Assembly (NCBI RefSeq): GCF_005930355.1
Contig: NZ_VDBO01000004.1
Span: 385,117 to 449,116 of the forward strand
Source of the DNA: Paenibacillus sinopodophylli
Lineage (GTDB): Bacteria > Bacillota > Bacilli > Paenibacillales > Paenibacillaceae
Length of the DNA stretch: 64,000 bases
Direction of reading: 5' to 3'
The position numbers and the translations under genes were made by a program. Below, one piece after another: positions 1 through 8,769 of this stretch. Position 1 is the stretch's first letter; each line of letters starts with the position of its first letter. The notes beneath the pieces were generated by a model. It was not told the origin of the DNA, did not search any database, and was given only the letters and a program-made list of their open reading frames with translations.

Positions 1-1
1 G

Positions 2-604
2 AAATCCGAATCATTAGCCGAATCCAGCCAATTGTATCGTTATAATGCGTACACCGGCGATAGAGAACTGTTTTTTTATCACCCGAAAATCACTTATGAT
101 CGCTATAGAGATAGCATCAGCGAGCTGGATAAGCTGAAAAAAACAAATGTCGTTGAGCTTGGATTATCCTTCGATCAGCCCTACACGCTTCAAGAAATCG
201 AGGACAGACTCCCGCCTGGGATACATCCTGTATGGTGGTGGGTCGATGCCTACAAGGATGACCGAATCACGTATATGAGCCAAGGTCAGCAGACAGTAAA
301 CGCTGAATCTGTATTCGTATATGGCTTTCATGCTGAGCAATTCGAGCCTTTTGGCGGAGTCGATTCTTTTATTGCAAATATCGAGCAATTGCGAAAACAG
401 AGCAAGAGCTTCAAATGGAGCGCAGAGCAAGCTTACGAATCGCTAGTAGGAGACAACGGCAAACTCGAGGAGCAGGATATCAAAATCATTGGTGCGATTG
501 TTACCGGTACAGCCGAGCAGCTAGGCACGCTGAGGAATCAGCCTTATATTAGGGCATCTACATTCGGAGTCATTACCGAAACGATTGATTCCTTCGACGA
601 ATAA
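2..604 (+). CDS. Anti-sigma factor-like C-terminal domain protein (5' partial)
   Basis: The frame is open from the first bases of the window, so this is probably the 3' part of a longer gene cut by the left edge; an internal TTG at 32 would give 190 residues but has no convincing ribosome binding site. The visible part resembles the extracytoplasmic C-terminal domain of anti-sigma factors (Sigma_reg_C type): LGLSFDQPYTLQEIEDRLP followed by a Trp-rich PVWWWVDAY segment is the characteristic pattern. Known members are membrane proteins whose cytoplasmic N-terminus holds an ECF sigma factor inactive; the N-terminal zinc-finger and membrane parts would lie upstream of the window. Family assignment is from remembered pattern only. 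Confidence 0.6.
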   Translation, partial: KSESLAESSQLYRYNAYTGDRELFFYHPKITYDRYRDSISELDKLKKTNVVELGLSFDQPYTLQEIEDRLPPGIHPVWWWVDAYKDDRITYMSQGQQTVNAESVFVYGFHAEQFEPFGGVDSFIANIEQLRKQSKSFKWSAEQAYESLVGDNGKLEEQDIKIIGAIVTGTAEQLGTLRNQPYIRASTFGVITETIDSFDE

Positions 605-700
605 GCTATACATGAATAGGCTTCACGATCTGTTCCTTTCAATATCCAACTTCCATTTCGATAATATTAATTATTAGAGTTAGTATGCAGCATAGTGAAC

Positions 701-731
701 AAAAACAAGCTGTCGAGACTTGCTCGACAGC
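701..731 (-). terminator. Rho-independent terminator of the siderophore-binding lipoprotein gene
   Basis: A perfect 9-bp stem (709-717 with 723-731, GCTGTCGAG/CTCGACAGC) has a 5-nt loop and is followed on the minus strand by a T-rich run (701-708). It lies 47 bp past the stop codon of the minus-strand lipoprotein gene. Confidence 0.75.
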
Positions 732-777
732 CTGTACACATCATAATGCCACAAAAATCAGGTAATACATTCAATCC

Positions 778-1755
778 CTATTTGCTCAATGCCGCAACGA
801 CATCTTCAATTTTTTTGCCATCGGCAATGGGACCGCTTTTCATCCACGTTTCAAAATTAACCTCATGCACCTGCCCTTTTTTAACTGCAGGGAGGCTCTT
901 CCATAATTCGCTTTCAATCAGCTGTTTAGACTGCTCCTCCGCGCCAGTATCCACTGTAAGAAATATATGATCGGCATCAAGCTGCGGAATAAGCTCCATC
1001 GATAAGCCAACGACCTTCTCATTTTTGTCTAGGACCAGCTCCTGAACAAGCTTAGCAGGCTTTAGTTGAAGCTCATTGTACAGTACCGGTCCAGCATAGC
1101 CTGGTCCCCCATACAATCGAAGCTCTTTTGCATGCACACGTAAAATTGCAACCGTTTCATCGCCAACTGCAGCCTTTAGCTCCGCTGCCGCATCTGCCGC
1201 CTTTTGATCGTAGGAAGCAATCACTTCACTCGCTTTATCGGCTTTGCCCAGCAAATCGCCAAGTGTCCGAATCGTTGACCTCCAATCTGCCCGAGCGTCC
1301 TTGAACGCGTACATTGGCGCTACCTTAGAGAGCTGTTCATATTGTTTTTCTTCATAAACATTCGTTAATATAAGATCAGGCTCCGCTTTCACAAAAGCCT
1401 CAACGTCTCCTTGCACATCAATATCTTCTACCGTCAAACCTAGATAGTCCTGCCCGCTCCACGCACCGATCCGAGATTTGCGAATAGGTGTTAAACCTAG
1501 TGACACTAACTCGTCCTCCAAGTAAATACCAATGATATGACTTGTATCTGCTGGAATAGTAACTTCGTTACCCATTTCATCGGTTACAACTCGCTCTTGC
1601 TCGGCTGGCGTCTCCGCTCCAGAGGTAACCTCTTCTTTCTCCGTATTTACATTCTCTGAGACATTATTCACTGGGGCATTGTTAGCAGCACCGCAGCCCG
1701 AGAGAAGCATGAGCAATACAAGAGAAGCTCCTATCCATGGTGTTCCTTTAAACAT
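778..1755 (-). CDS. Iron-siderophore ABC transporter substrate-binding lipoprotein
   Basis: A 325-residue exported lipoprotein with N-terminal hydrophobic segment and lipobox LLSGC, followed by a low-complexity linker and a periplasmic-binding fold of the FecB/FhuD/FeuA class (TDEMGNEVTIPADTSHIIGI start, DLILTNVYEEKQYEQLSKVAP in the middle). Members capture ferric siderophores at the membrane and deliver them to a permease. I chose the ATG at 1755, preceded by GGAGTG at 9 nt; the longer frame to 1812 would read through the Fur box. Permease and ATPase genes are not next to it, so it must use a transporter encoded elsewhere. A Btr-like regulator lies directly upstream and a perfect Fur box sits in the promoter region, so iron-dependent expression is very likely. 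Confidence 0.85.
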   Translation of the reverse strand: MFKGTPWIGASLVLLMLLSGCGAANNAPVNNVSENVNTEKEEVTSGAETPAEQERVVTDEMGNEVTIPADTSHIIGIYLEDELVSLGLTPIRKSRIGAWSGQDYLGLTVEDIDVQGDVEAFVKAEPDLILTNVYEEKQYEQLSKVAPMYAFKDARADWRSTIRTLGDLLGKADKASEVIASYDQKAADAAAELKAAVGDETVAILRVHAKELRLYGGPGYAGPVLYNELQLKPAKLVQELVLDKNEKVVGLSMELIPQLDADHIFLTVDTGAEEQSKQLIESELWKSLPAVKKGQVHEVNFETWMKSGPIADGKKIEDVVAALSK

Positions 1756-1780
1756 TTCTTTAACCACTCCTTGAATATAA

Positions 1781-1795
1781 TGATAATCATTATCA
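1781..1795. promoter_or_regulatory. Fur box
   Basis: TGATAATCATTATCA is an exact 7-1-7 inverted repeat matching the Bacillus Fur consensus. It lies 26 bp upstream of the lipoprotein start codon, where bound Fur-Fe2+ would block transcription. A candidate -35 (TTGAAA, about 1811) lies just upstream on the minus strand, but the -10 is ambiguous. Confidence 0.85.
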
Positions 1796-1907
1796 ATATA
1801 TTCTATTTTCAACGCCTTACCAAGGACAAATAGGCAAATATACTAGGACATTTGTGTCATAATGGACGCGAGTTGATGGATCGTATCGTACGCTGCTCAC
1901 AAATGTT

Positions 1908-3491
1908 TTAGCCCAGCAACTGCAATGCCTCTGTGATTTTCAGCTTATCCATCTCGAGTCCGCTGCTCATCCATGTATAATAATCGGCCTGATGCACCTG
2001 CCCGTTTCGAACGGCTGCTAGCTTCGACCATATCTCACCGCGCATGATGCTTGCTGCCTGTTGCTCCATACCAGGGTCAATAACGATCAGCAAAAACTCC
2101 GTATCCAGCTCAGCAAGCTGTGATAGCTCAATCTCTGCCCACCAGCTTCTCCATGCCAATTTTTGTACAAGTGAAGGCGCTTGTAATCCAAGGTCGCCAT
2201 ATAAAATCGGACCAACAAAACCTTGTGACGGACCACCATACAACCGTAATTGTTGGGAGTTAAATCGCAATAAAGCGACCGTCCGACGTCCGACCTGTCT
2301 GCTTAATTGTTCACGGGCAAGCTCGGTTTGCCGTTCATATTCGGTCAGAATAGCTGCTGCCTGGTCTAGTTTGCCGAGTATTCTTGCTATTTCCAACAAA
2401 TCCTCCCTCCGGCTTCTCCTCCAGGTAACAGCCAACACTGGAGCCATCCGATTCATCAACGTTTCTTGATACGGATCAATATAGTCGCTGCACAATATAT
2501 ATTCAGGCTTCACCGCTGCAAGGAGGCTAGCTTCCCTCTCCCCAAAGCCTGCTTCTAAATGTCCCAGATGAACCGAGTCCGTCAATCTCATATAGAGCGG
2601 ATGAGCTGGCTCTATCATATAGGCAATTGGCAGCACACCTAGTGCCAACATCGCGTCAATAAAAGGTGGATAGAGGCAAGCTATTCGTGTTCTCTCTTGC
2701 TTTTGGTATATCGTTGGCGAGATTCCAAGTGTCTGCCTGAATATCCGACTGAAATAATAAGGCTCTCCAAAACCTGTATGCTCGGCTATATCGCCAATTT
2801 TATCCGATGACAGGATGAGTGCTTTGCGCGCTTGGTTAAGTCTGATACCTGTCCAATATTCTTGGGGTGTTTTGCCCATTGCCTTCTTAAAAGCACGCGA
2901 ATAATAGGGTGCACTCATACCTGCCATCCCAGCCAGCATATCACGCGACAACGGCTCGTGATAATGCTGCTCCATATAGCGTGCTGTTACTAGTAAAGCT
3001 TCCCGCTGACTGATGTTTGGCTTACGCTCCACATCTTTGATCAGCAAATACAGCAGCTCATGAAAATCCATTTGCAGCCGGAATTTCTCAAGTTCTCCGC
3101 TATCCAGCCTGCGTCCATATAGCGTTTTAATACGTTCGATTACCTGCACAGCAGCAAGCTTGGACAGCTCTGCCAGCCACATCGTTTCTAGATCGCGAGC
3201 AGCTGCTGGCAGCTTGAAAGATAGTGCATATACGCTAGTGGTTTCTCCATTCGCCGGCATGAGCCATACGCTCGTATTCGGCATAATCATACATACGCTT
3301 CCGGCTTGTACGGATTGTCTGGCGCCGTTGTTTTCCAATAGGCCCTCACCACTTGTCCAGAACAGAAGTGTTCCATCCTCGTCATGCTGTATGCCAACCA
3401 GTTGCTCGCCTTCTATGCGATAATAATCAATCTTTTCGATTTGCGCACTGGTATGGGCTAATGCAATGGGAAGCCTCGTTATAGGATTCAT
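1908..3491 (-). CDS. AraC-family regulator fused to a siderophore-binding domain (Btr-like)
   Basis: A 527-residue cytoplasmic regulator. The N-terminal 160 residues form a cupin-like sensing region; residues about 165-270 hold the double helix-turn-helix of the AraC/XylS family (LSRDMLAGMAGMSAPYYSRA, then IGDIAEHTGFGEPYYFSRIF); the remaining 260 residues form a periplasmic-binding-protein-like domain similar to the neighbouring lipoprotein. Length and layout match Bacillus subtilis Btr, which binds Fe-bacillibactin and activates the feu uptake genes. By inference this protein activates the adjacent lipoprotein gene when the ferric siderophore is imported. Start ATG at 3491 is preceded by AGGTGA at 5 nt; an in-frame GTG at 3500 overlaps that site and was not chosen. 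Confidence 0.85.
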   Translation of the reverse strand: MNPITRLPIALAHTSAQIEKIDYYRIEGEQLVGIQHDEDGTLLFWTSGEGLLENNGARQSVQAGSVCMIMPNTSVWLMPANGETTSVYALSFKLPAAARDLETMWLAELSKLAAVQVIERIKTLYGRRLDSGELEKFRLQMDFHELLYLLIKDVERKPNISQREALLVTARYMEQHYHEPLSRDMLAGMAGMSAPYYSRAFKKAMGKTPQEYWTGIRLNQARKALILSSDKIGDIAEHTGFGEPYYFSRIFRQTLGISPTIYQKQERTRIACLYPPFIDAMLALGVLPIAYMIEPAHPLYMRLTDSVHLGHLEAGFGEREASLLAAVKPEYILCSDYIDPYQETLMNRMAPVLAVTWRRSRREDLLEIARILGKLDQAAAILTEYERQTELAREQLSRQVGRRTVALLRFNSQQLRLYGGPSQGFVGPILYGDLGLQAPSLVQKLAWRSWWAEIELSQLAELDTEFLLIVIDPGMEQQAASIMRGEIWSKLAAVRNGQVHQADYYTWMSSGLEMDKLKITEALQLLG

Positions 3492-3580
3492 GCTGATCAC
3501 CTGCTTGTTAAATATGGATCAAACAACAAAATGTTTCCTTACATTAAATTTTAAATCACCGAGTGATTGACTAACTGCCA

Positions 3581-3886
3581 TTATTCTTCAGTTGAATCGC
3601 GCCAACCGTTAGCTTTAAGTTTCGCGATATACGTTTCTATATTTATATTCTCCAACTCTACGACTAGTGGTGACAAGGAAACCCAGCATTCATCTGAAGC
3701 ATAATTTATCGTTGTTTTGACCACTTCATAGCCGTTGTGATAATCCGGGTGAAAGCCTGGATCATCAATGATATCCCCTTGCATAGGACGGATCGTAGAT
3801 TCAAAAGTTTTCACGAGTGACGCTTGAACAAGCGTTTCATATTGTTTGGTAACGGATGAGACAAAAATCAATAAGTGAATTTTCAT
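3581..3886 (-). CDS. Hypothetical protein (101 aa)
   Basis: I do not recognise this family. The start ATG at 3886 has an excellent AAGGAGG at 7 nt, so the eight residues upstream in the open frame are not used. The sequence begins MKIHLLIFVSSVTKQYETLV, mixes beta-type hydrophobic stretches with many acidic residues, and contains no signal peptide, membrane segment or cysteine pair; it is probably a small cytoplasmic alpha/beta protein. It starts 20 bp after the DUF6630-like gene, so the two are probably one transcription unit and may act together. Confidence 0.6.
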   Translation of the reverse strand: MKIHLLIFVSSVTKQYETLVQASLVKTFESTIRPMQGDIIDDPGFHPDYHNGYEVVKTTINYASDECWVSLSPLVVELENINIETYIAKLKANGWRDSTEE

Positions 3887-3906
3887 AGAAGCCTCCTTCT
3901 GCCCAT

Positions 3907-4503
3907 TCAACTGTCAAAATGATCAATGATCCGGTACCCCGCAGCATGCGCCAATTGCTTCAATTCGCCCATCATCACAGCTTCTACCGCAATCAACACA
4001 TAGCTGTCACTCTCGATATCCAAGCATGCCAGCGCAATATCGTACGCTAAAAGCTTATTTTTCATTAATTCCAGCATTACGTCTGTTGGCTGTTGATCTT
4101 CGTACTCAAACTCTGACCAATCCTTATCCGCTGGGAGCAGCTGTTTTCTTGCGATTAATCTACGAATCACATAAAGAATCGTGCTGCCTTCTGACTTCCA
4201 ATCCATTTCATCAGCTAGTCTTTCTTCCATTAAGGCATCTACCAGTGCAATCCAAGGCAGCTCTTCAAGCGGCCCCGTTATTCCTCGATCGTCCAACCTA
4301 TCCTGCCATTTCTCGCAATATTCATCAGGAGCAAGATAGGCATCGCTAACCTCTTGCACGATATCTTCATTGCCTATAGACAGCTTTCTGCTAAGCTCAA
4401 GCAGCGCAGCGAACCTTTCTTCCTCCATGCCTTGCTCTAGATCAGTATCTGACAAAAGCATCGCATCCACTTTCTTTTTTCGAAAAAAATCGAATAAGCC
4501 CAT
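3907..4503 (-). CDS. DUF6630-like protein
   Basis: A 198-residue protein beginning MGLFDFFRKKK, a common N-terminus of small Firmicutes cytoplasmic proteins, followed by an acidic helical region and a C-terminal part (LLAYDIALACLDIESDSYVL) that resembles my memory of DUF6630. The function of that family is unknown. ATG 4503 is preferred over ATG 4512 because GAGG lies 9 nt from the former and directly abuts the latter. It is followed closely by the 101-residue hypothetical gene. The family name is tentative. Confidence 0.55.
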   Translation of the reverse strand: MGLFDFFRKKKVDAMLLSDTDLEQGMEEERFAALLELSRKLSIGNEDIVQEVSDAYLAPDEYCEKWQDRLDDRGITGPLEELPWIALVDALMEERLADEMDWKSEGSTILYVIRRLIARKQLLPADKDWSEFEYEDQQPTDVMLELMKNKLLAYDIALACLDIESDSYVLIAVEAVMMGELKQLAHAAGYRIIDHFDS

Positions 4504-4707
4504 GCTGCACATCCTCTAATTCAGATTAATAGACCTTCACTTTCTCTGCTTGCTATATCATTTGTTGATGCTATCGTCAGGGTACCTCTCAATTGTATTA
4601 CAAGACGAATAAGAAAAACCACTCCAGCGGCTTGGCAGTCAGCTTACAAAAGTTGAGAAACCATAAAAAAATGAGTAAAATAGAATTATTGAAAGGGGAG
4701 TTTTGAA

Positions 4708-5775
4708 ATGAGCGATTTGGCAAACAACATGGAAATAGGAATCAGTACGTTTTTGGAGACAACACCTCATCCGGTGACAGGAGAAGTCATCAGCCATGCC
4801 GAGCGTCTGCGCAATGCAGTTGAAGAAATCGTGCTGGCCGATCAGGTCGGCCTTGATGTATATGGAATCGGCGAACATCATCGGGCTGACTACGCTGGCA
4901 CCGCGCCTGCTGTCGTACTTGCAGCCGCCGCAACAATGACGAAGCACATTCGGCTGACAAGCGCGGTAACCGTCCTTTCCTCCGACGATCCCGTTCGTGT
5001 GTATCAAGCCTTCTCCACATTAGACGGTCTCTCGAATGGACGCGCAGAAATAATGGCAGGCCGTGGTTCATTCATCGAATCTTTCCCATTGTTTGGATAC
5101 AGCCTTGATGATTATGAAGAGCTATTCGAAGAAAATCTAGAGCTGCTGCTGGCTATCCGTGAATCCGAGAAGGTAACATGGCGCGGCGGCCATCGCCCTG
5201 CGATCAACAATCTAGCTGTGTACCCACGGTCCGTTCAAAGCAAGCTTCCGGTCTGGATTGCAAGCGGCGGCAACCCTGAGTCTGCTGTTCGTGCCGGTAC
5301 GCTTGGCCTTCCTATCGCTTTTGCCATTATCGGCGGCATGCCTGAGAGCTTTGCACCGCTTGTTGCTCTCTACAAAGAAGCAGCAGCAAAAGCAGGACAT
5401 GACCCAAGCAAGCTGTCCATCGCAACGCATTCCCATGGGTTTGTCGCAGACACAACTGAGCAAGCAGCCGACTCGTTTTTCCTGCCAACGCAAGCACAGA
5501 TGAATGTCATCGGTCGTGAGCGCGGCTGGCGCCAGTATTATGATCGCAACGCTTATGATGCGGCTCGCAGTCTGCGCGGTGCGCTTTATGTAGGCGATCC
5601 GGAATATGTAGCAGAGAAGATCTTGCTGCTCCGCAAGAACCTAGGCGTAAGTCGCTTCTTCCTGCATATCAACGTTGGCACGATGCCTCACAAAGAGGTG
5701 CTTCACGCGATTGAACTGCTAGGTACGAAGGTAGCGCCGATTGTACGCAAAGAGCTTGCAAAAAACCAATCATAA
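4708..5775 (+). CDS. LLM-class flavin-dependent oxidoreductase (luciferase-like)
   Basis: A 355-residue TIM-barrel monooxygenase of the bacterial luciferase superfamily. Family landmarks visible are the early GEHHRADYAGTAP segment, the IRLTSAVTVLSSDDPVRVYQ strand and loop, RAEIMAGRGSFIES, and the WIASGGNPESAVRAG motif near residue 190, which are typical FMN-binding regions. Such enzymes use reduced FMN and O2 on an unknown organic substrate in the cytoplasm. AAAGGGGAG lies 7 nt before the ATG. It is a single gene facing away from its minus-strand neighbours and ends at a strong bidirectional terminator shared with thyA. Confidence 0.85.
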   Translation: MSDLANNMEIGISTFLETTPHPVTGEVISHAERLRNAVEEIVLADQVGLDVYGIGEHHRADYAGTAPAVVLAAAATMTKHIRLTSAVTVLSSDDPVRVYQAFSTLDGLSNGRAEIMAGRGSFIESFPLFGYSLDDYEELFEENLELLLAIRESEKVTWRGGHRPAINNLAVYPRSVQSKLPVWIASGGNPESAVRAGTLGLPIAFAIIGGMPESFAPLVALYKEAAAKAGHDPSKLSIATHSHGFVADTTEQAADSFFLPTQAQMNVIGRERGWRQYYDRNAYDAARSLRGALYVGDPEYVAEKILLLRKNLGVSRFFLHINVGTMPHKEVLHAIELLGTKVAPIVRKELAKNQS

Positions 5776-5786
5776 ACCTTATAAAT

Positions 5787-5832
5787 AAAGCGTGAGCCTT
5801 GGAACAGATAAGTAATCCGAGGCTCACGCTTT
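5787..5832. terminator. Bidirectional rho-independent terminator
   Basis: A perfect 13-bp stem (AAAGCGTGAGCCT / AGGCTCACGCTTT) with a 20-nt loop lies between the convergent oxidoreductase gene and thyA. A-rich and T-rich flanks on both sides allow termination in both directions. Confidence 0.85.
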
Positions 5833-5846
5833 TTATTTAACTGTGG

Positions 5847-6734
5847 TCAAATCGCAATCTCCATCTTAATCGCTGGATGATGCTTATAATGAAGAAGCTT
5901 GAAATCATCAATCGTGAAGTCATCGATGTCCGTAATGTCTGGATTTATCCATAGCTCTGGTGCCGCATAGGCTTCTCGTTCGATCTGCTCCTGCAGCGCA
6001 TCCATGTGGCGTTCGTAAATGTGAGCATCATTGATGTTAAAGGTTAATGTGCCGAGTGCGTAGCCCGTAACCTGTGCAATCATACGCTGCAGCACATAGT
6101 ATTGAAATATGTTGAACGGGTTGCCCAGTCCAATATCATTCGATCTGGCATTTACGATCAGATGAAGCTTCCCCTCTTTTACGATCCACTGATTATTCCA
6201 GACACATGGATATAGCTCCATTTCGTCAAGCTCATCGATATCCCATAGCGAGATGACATGCCTTCTTGAGGCAGGGTTGTTTTTGAGCTGTTCAATGAGA
6301 TGATGCACTTGATTCGTCAGCTTGCCATTCAAGGTTATCTCTTTCCCAAGCTGATAGCCATATGCTTTTCCGATATTGTTATGGTTATTCGTCCATTCCC
6401 GCCAGATCGATACGTTATGTTCGTCCAAATAAGCGCAGTCGCTTGTACGCTTCACATAAAACCATAGCATCTCATGTATGGCCGACTTCCAAGGGACTCG
6501 TTTGGTCGTTAGAATGGGAACCTCTGTATTGTCATAAGTGACTTGCTTGCAAATGATACTTTTGGTGTGCGCAGGTGTGCCGTCAGCCCATACCGTTCTA
6601 ACGGTTTGATCTTTATCCCATATCCCGTGCTCTACAATATCCATAACCAGTTTTTTATAAATATCATCCGCTAATGACAAGTTAACCTCTCCCAGCTTGT
6701 TTTCTCCTACAAAGACACTGTCTATATGACTCAT
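5847..6734 (-). CDS. thyA: Thymidylate synthase
   Basis: Converts dUMP to dTMP with methylene-tetrahydrofolate. The 295 residues carry the family landmarks: VRTVWADGTPAHTKSI near the N-terminus, the nucleophile Cys177 in YPCVWNNQW, ASRRHVISLW, and the dUMP-binding RSNDIGLGNPFNIFQY. The PCVW context (Val instead of the usual His after Cys) is the form I remember from B. subtilis ThyA (PCVY) rather than ThyB or E. coli ThyA, so this looks like the Bacillus ThyA branch. The N-terminus is about 15 residues longer than that protein and its ribosome binding site is weak, so the true start may be slightly further in. A small hypothetical gene ends 18 bp upstream on the same strand. Confidence 0.92.
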   Translation of the reverse strand: MSHIDSVFVGENKLGEVNLSLADDIYKKLVMDIVEHGIWDKDQTVRTVWADGTPAHTKSIICKQVTYDNTEVPILTTKRVPWKSAIHEMLWFYVKRTSDCAYLDEHNVSIWREWTNNHNNIGKAYGYQLGKEITLNGKLTNQVHHLIEQLKNNPASRRHVISLWDIDELDEMELYPCVWNNQWIVKEGKLHLIVNARSNDIGLGNPFNIFQYYVLQRMIAQVTGYALGTLTFNINDAHIYERHMDALQEQIEREAYAAPELWINPDITDIDDFTIDDFKLLHYKHHPAIKMEIAI

Positions 6735-6752
6735 GATAGCGCAAAGAAACCT

Positions 6753-7184
6753 TCACTCCAAGCTAGGCGTATCTTCAAAACTCGCTAATGCCTTCACAAG
6801 GTTGCTATACCGGGTTGAACCCAACAACACCTCATTATACAAAGACATATACATCATAATGTTCCTAGAATTGAAATCATGTCTTGTGAATTGCTTTAAT
6901 GTGTCTACATACTCCACAAAAAATGTTATTTTTTTCATGTCACGCTTGGATAGAGCTAACCCGCTCAAATGCTTAGACAGCTCCTCTATTCGCTCGGAGA
7001 TATACGGTACAACCTCTTCAATCTCATCCTCTGTGACTCGCCCCTCCAGCAACGAGAAGCGTTCCCACTGCTGCTTATACCACTCCACCTTCTCGTTATG
7101 CAGGATGCGATAAATAGGCTCCGCCAGCATTATTTCCCTATGCAGCCTTCGAATAGACATTCTACGGATAAACACTTGCAGCAT
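6753..7184 (-). CDS. Hypothetical protein upstream of thyA (143 aa)
   Basis: Not recognised. It is an alpha-helical, charged protein (RRLHREIMLAEPIYRILH, then EVVPYISERIEELSKHL) without signal peptide, membrane helix or cysteine motif. I chose ATG 7184, which has AAGGTG at 6 nt; an open frame reaches 7274 without a comparable site. It is codirectional with thyA and 18 bp from it, so it may be co-transcribed, but nothing in the sequence links it to nucleotide metabolism. Confidence 0.55.
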   Translation of the reverse strand: MLQVFIRRMSIRRLHREIMLAEPIYRILHNEKVEWYKQQWERFSLLEGRVTEDEIEEVVPYISERIEELSKHLSGLALSKRDMKKITFFVEYVDTLKQFTRHDFNSRNIMMYMSLYNEVLLGSTRYSNLVKALASFEDTPSLE

Positions 7185-7299
7185 CAGAATCACCTTCTCC
7201 TGTCCTACTGAAACGAAGTTCCTTCCCAGGCTTGAATAGCTAATATCTATGCGATATACTCCCCATAAAGCCATACATTCGTGAAGGGTGAGAAAGAAT

Positions 7300-7668
7300 A
7301 TGAAAATAATGGTTGATCAGCACAATGAATCAAGGATAGCTATTATCGAAAGCGACGAGATTGTCATTGCGAATGCACAGGATGCTTTGGATTTACTGGC
7401 TACCGTTAGCTATCATGAAGATTGCTACAAAATTATCATTAATAAATCGAACATCAACGAAGATTTTTTCGATTTAAAGACGAAGCTTGCCGGTGACATT
7501 TTGCAGAAGTATACGAACTATCAAGTGAAGCTCGCCATTGTTGGCGACTTTGACAGCTACGACAGCAAGAGCTTAAAGGATTTCATTTATGAATGCAACA
7601 AGGGGAAGCAGGTATTCTTTACCAAGGACCTTCCTTCTGCACTTCAAGCCCTTCACCGTATCGTGTGA
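7300..7668 (+). CDS. DUF4180 domain protein
   Basis: A 122-residue cytoplasmic protein covering one whole DUF4180 domain. Recognisable landmarks are ESDEIVIANAQDALDLLATV near the start, the central DFFDLKTKLAGDILQKYTNY and the end SKSLKDFIYECNKGKQVFF. The family is widespread in Firmicutes and Bacteroidetes and its function is unknown. AAGGGTG lies 9 nt before ATG 7300; a GTG four codons earlier overlaps this site. It converges with the DUF72 gene, whose stop is only a few bases away. Confidence 0.8.
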   Translation: MKIMVDQHNESRIAIIESDEIVIANAQDALDLLATVSYHEDCYKIIINKSNINEDFFDLKTKLAGDILQKYTNYQVKLAIVGDFDSYDSKSLKDFIYECNKGKQVFFTKDLPSALQALHRIV

Positions 7669-7673
7669 TCTCT

Positions 7674-8552
7674 TCAGAACAAATCCAGTTGTTCCACAAT
7701 AGGCGGAGGCGGCTCATTCGGGCTGCTGCCATCCGGCCTTGTTAACCCGAGCAGCTCCATCAGCCGCTTCGCATTGCCAGCCGCATCTCCACCAGAGTTA
7801 TTGTTAAAAATAACATAAACATGCTTGCTCTGTTGCTCCAACACTTTCAACATGCCGACCCATTCCAGCAGCTCTTCCTCGCTATAACGATACAAATAAC
7901 GAACCTCCCGCCAATTCGGCGCACTTGCTTGGTTCCAGCCGGATACGTTGCGTCCATGGAATCGAACGACTGTAGCTTCCGCATCCGTCGCCTTCAGCAC
8001 CGTCGGAATCGATCCGATTCCCGCCTGCGGTTCATCGCAGACGCTGTGCATCCACTGTTCCCTTCTCATGAACGATAACGTCTTCTCTCGGTAGTCTTCG
8101 GTAAACCAGCTCTGATGCCGAAATTCGAGTGCACATGGAATGCCGCTCATCCGCTTCTTCGTTTCCCTCAGAATGCGTACGTTGGCCTGCGTGCAATCGA
8201 ACCATGGCGGATATTGGAACAGCGCTGCTGTCAGCCGCCCAGCCTCTATCACAGGCTCAAGCATGTCACGAAACGCGGTGAACATCTCATTAGTCTCCGC
8301 AACCGGCAAAACAGGGCCGCGCTGATGCCCCGTCATGCCTTGATAAGCTTTCACGACGAATTGCAGACTGGCCGGCGTATCCGCTAGCCATTTCGCGAAT
8401 CGCTCCTTGGACTGGATGGCATAGAAGGTGCTGTCCACCTCTACTACAGGGAAATGCTTGGCATATTGCCGTAGCTTGCTGCCGGCTTTGGCAACAGAAA
8501 TATACAGCTGATCGTGATCGCCCCAGCCTGCTAGACCAATATGTATGGGCAT
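7674..8552 (-). CDS. DUF72 domain protein (YunF-like)
   Basis: A 292-residue protein with the DUF72 TIM-barrel-like layout: IGLAGWGDHDQLY at the start, HFPVVEVDSTFYAIQSKERF, FQYPPWFDCTQANVRILRE, and the C-terminal VYVIFNNNSGGDAAGNAKRL, which is the characteristic asparagine-rich motif of the family. Function is unknown; the fold suggests a metal- or phosphate-dependent hydrolase or lyase. ATG 8552 has GGAGG at 7 nt. A copy of the dispersed intergenic repeat lies just upstream. Confidence 0.85.
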   Translation of the reverse strand: MPIHIGLAGWGDHDQLYISVAKAGSKLRQYAKHFPVVEVDSTFYAIQSKERFAKWLADTPASLQFVVKAYQGMTGHQRGPVLPVAETNEMFTAFRDMLEPVIEAGRLTAALFQYPPWFDCTQANVRILRETKKRMSGIPCALEFRHQSWFTEDYREKTLSFMRREQWMHSVCDEPQAGIGSIPTVLKATDAEATVVRFHGRNVSGWNQASAPNWREVRYLYRYSEEELLEWVGMLKVLEQQSKHVYVIFNNNSGGDAAGNAKRLMELLGLTRPDGSSPNEPPPPIVEQLDLF

Positions 8553-8603
8553 GTCCATTCCTCCGATTGTGCTTTCCAACTATTATACCTAATTTTCAGA
8601 TAC

Positions 8604-8706
8604 AAGCGTAAACGGCTGAAGCCGTCCTCTGGCAGCTATACTCACGTTTCGAGTAGACGTATAGAGAAAGTATGAGTAAAATCATATACTTTCCTATACG
8701 TAGAAA
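8604..8706 (+). repeat. Dispersed two-hairpin intergenic repeat, copy A
   Basis: The element starts AAGCGTAAACGGCTGAAGCC and ends in the imperfect inverted repeat TATAGAGAAAGTAT ... ATACTTTCCTATA. Six further copies occur in the window, two almost identical in the 5' hairpin. It occupies the gap between two minus-strand genes. Confidence 0.75.
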
Positions 8707-8769
8707 AAAACAGCTCTCCCGTAGAAATCCCTACTAGAGAACTGCTTAGAAGCTGTTGCTATCTGCAAC

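Noticed and set aside
4790..5071. Minus-strand frame opposite the first luciferase-like gene
   Set aside because: Arg-rich shadow of a well-supported gene with no start signal.
5847..7184. Phage-derived island around thyA
   Set aside because: Although the PCVW-type ThyA has phage relatives, no integrase, structural phage gene, repeat boundary or tRNA site is nearby.
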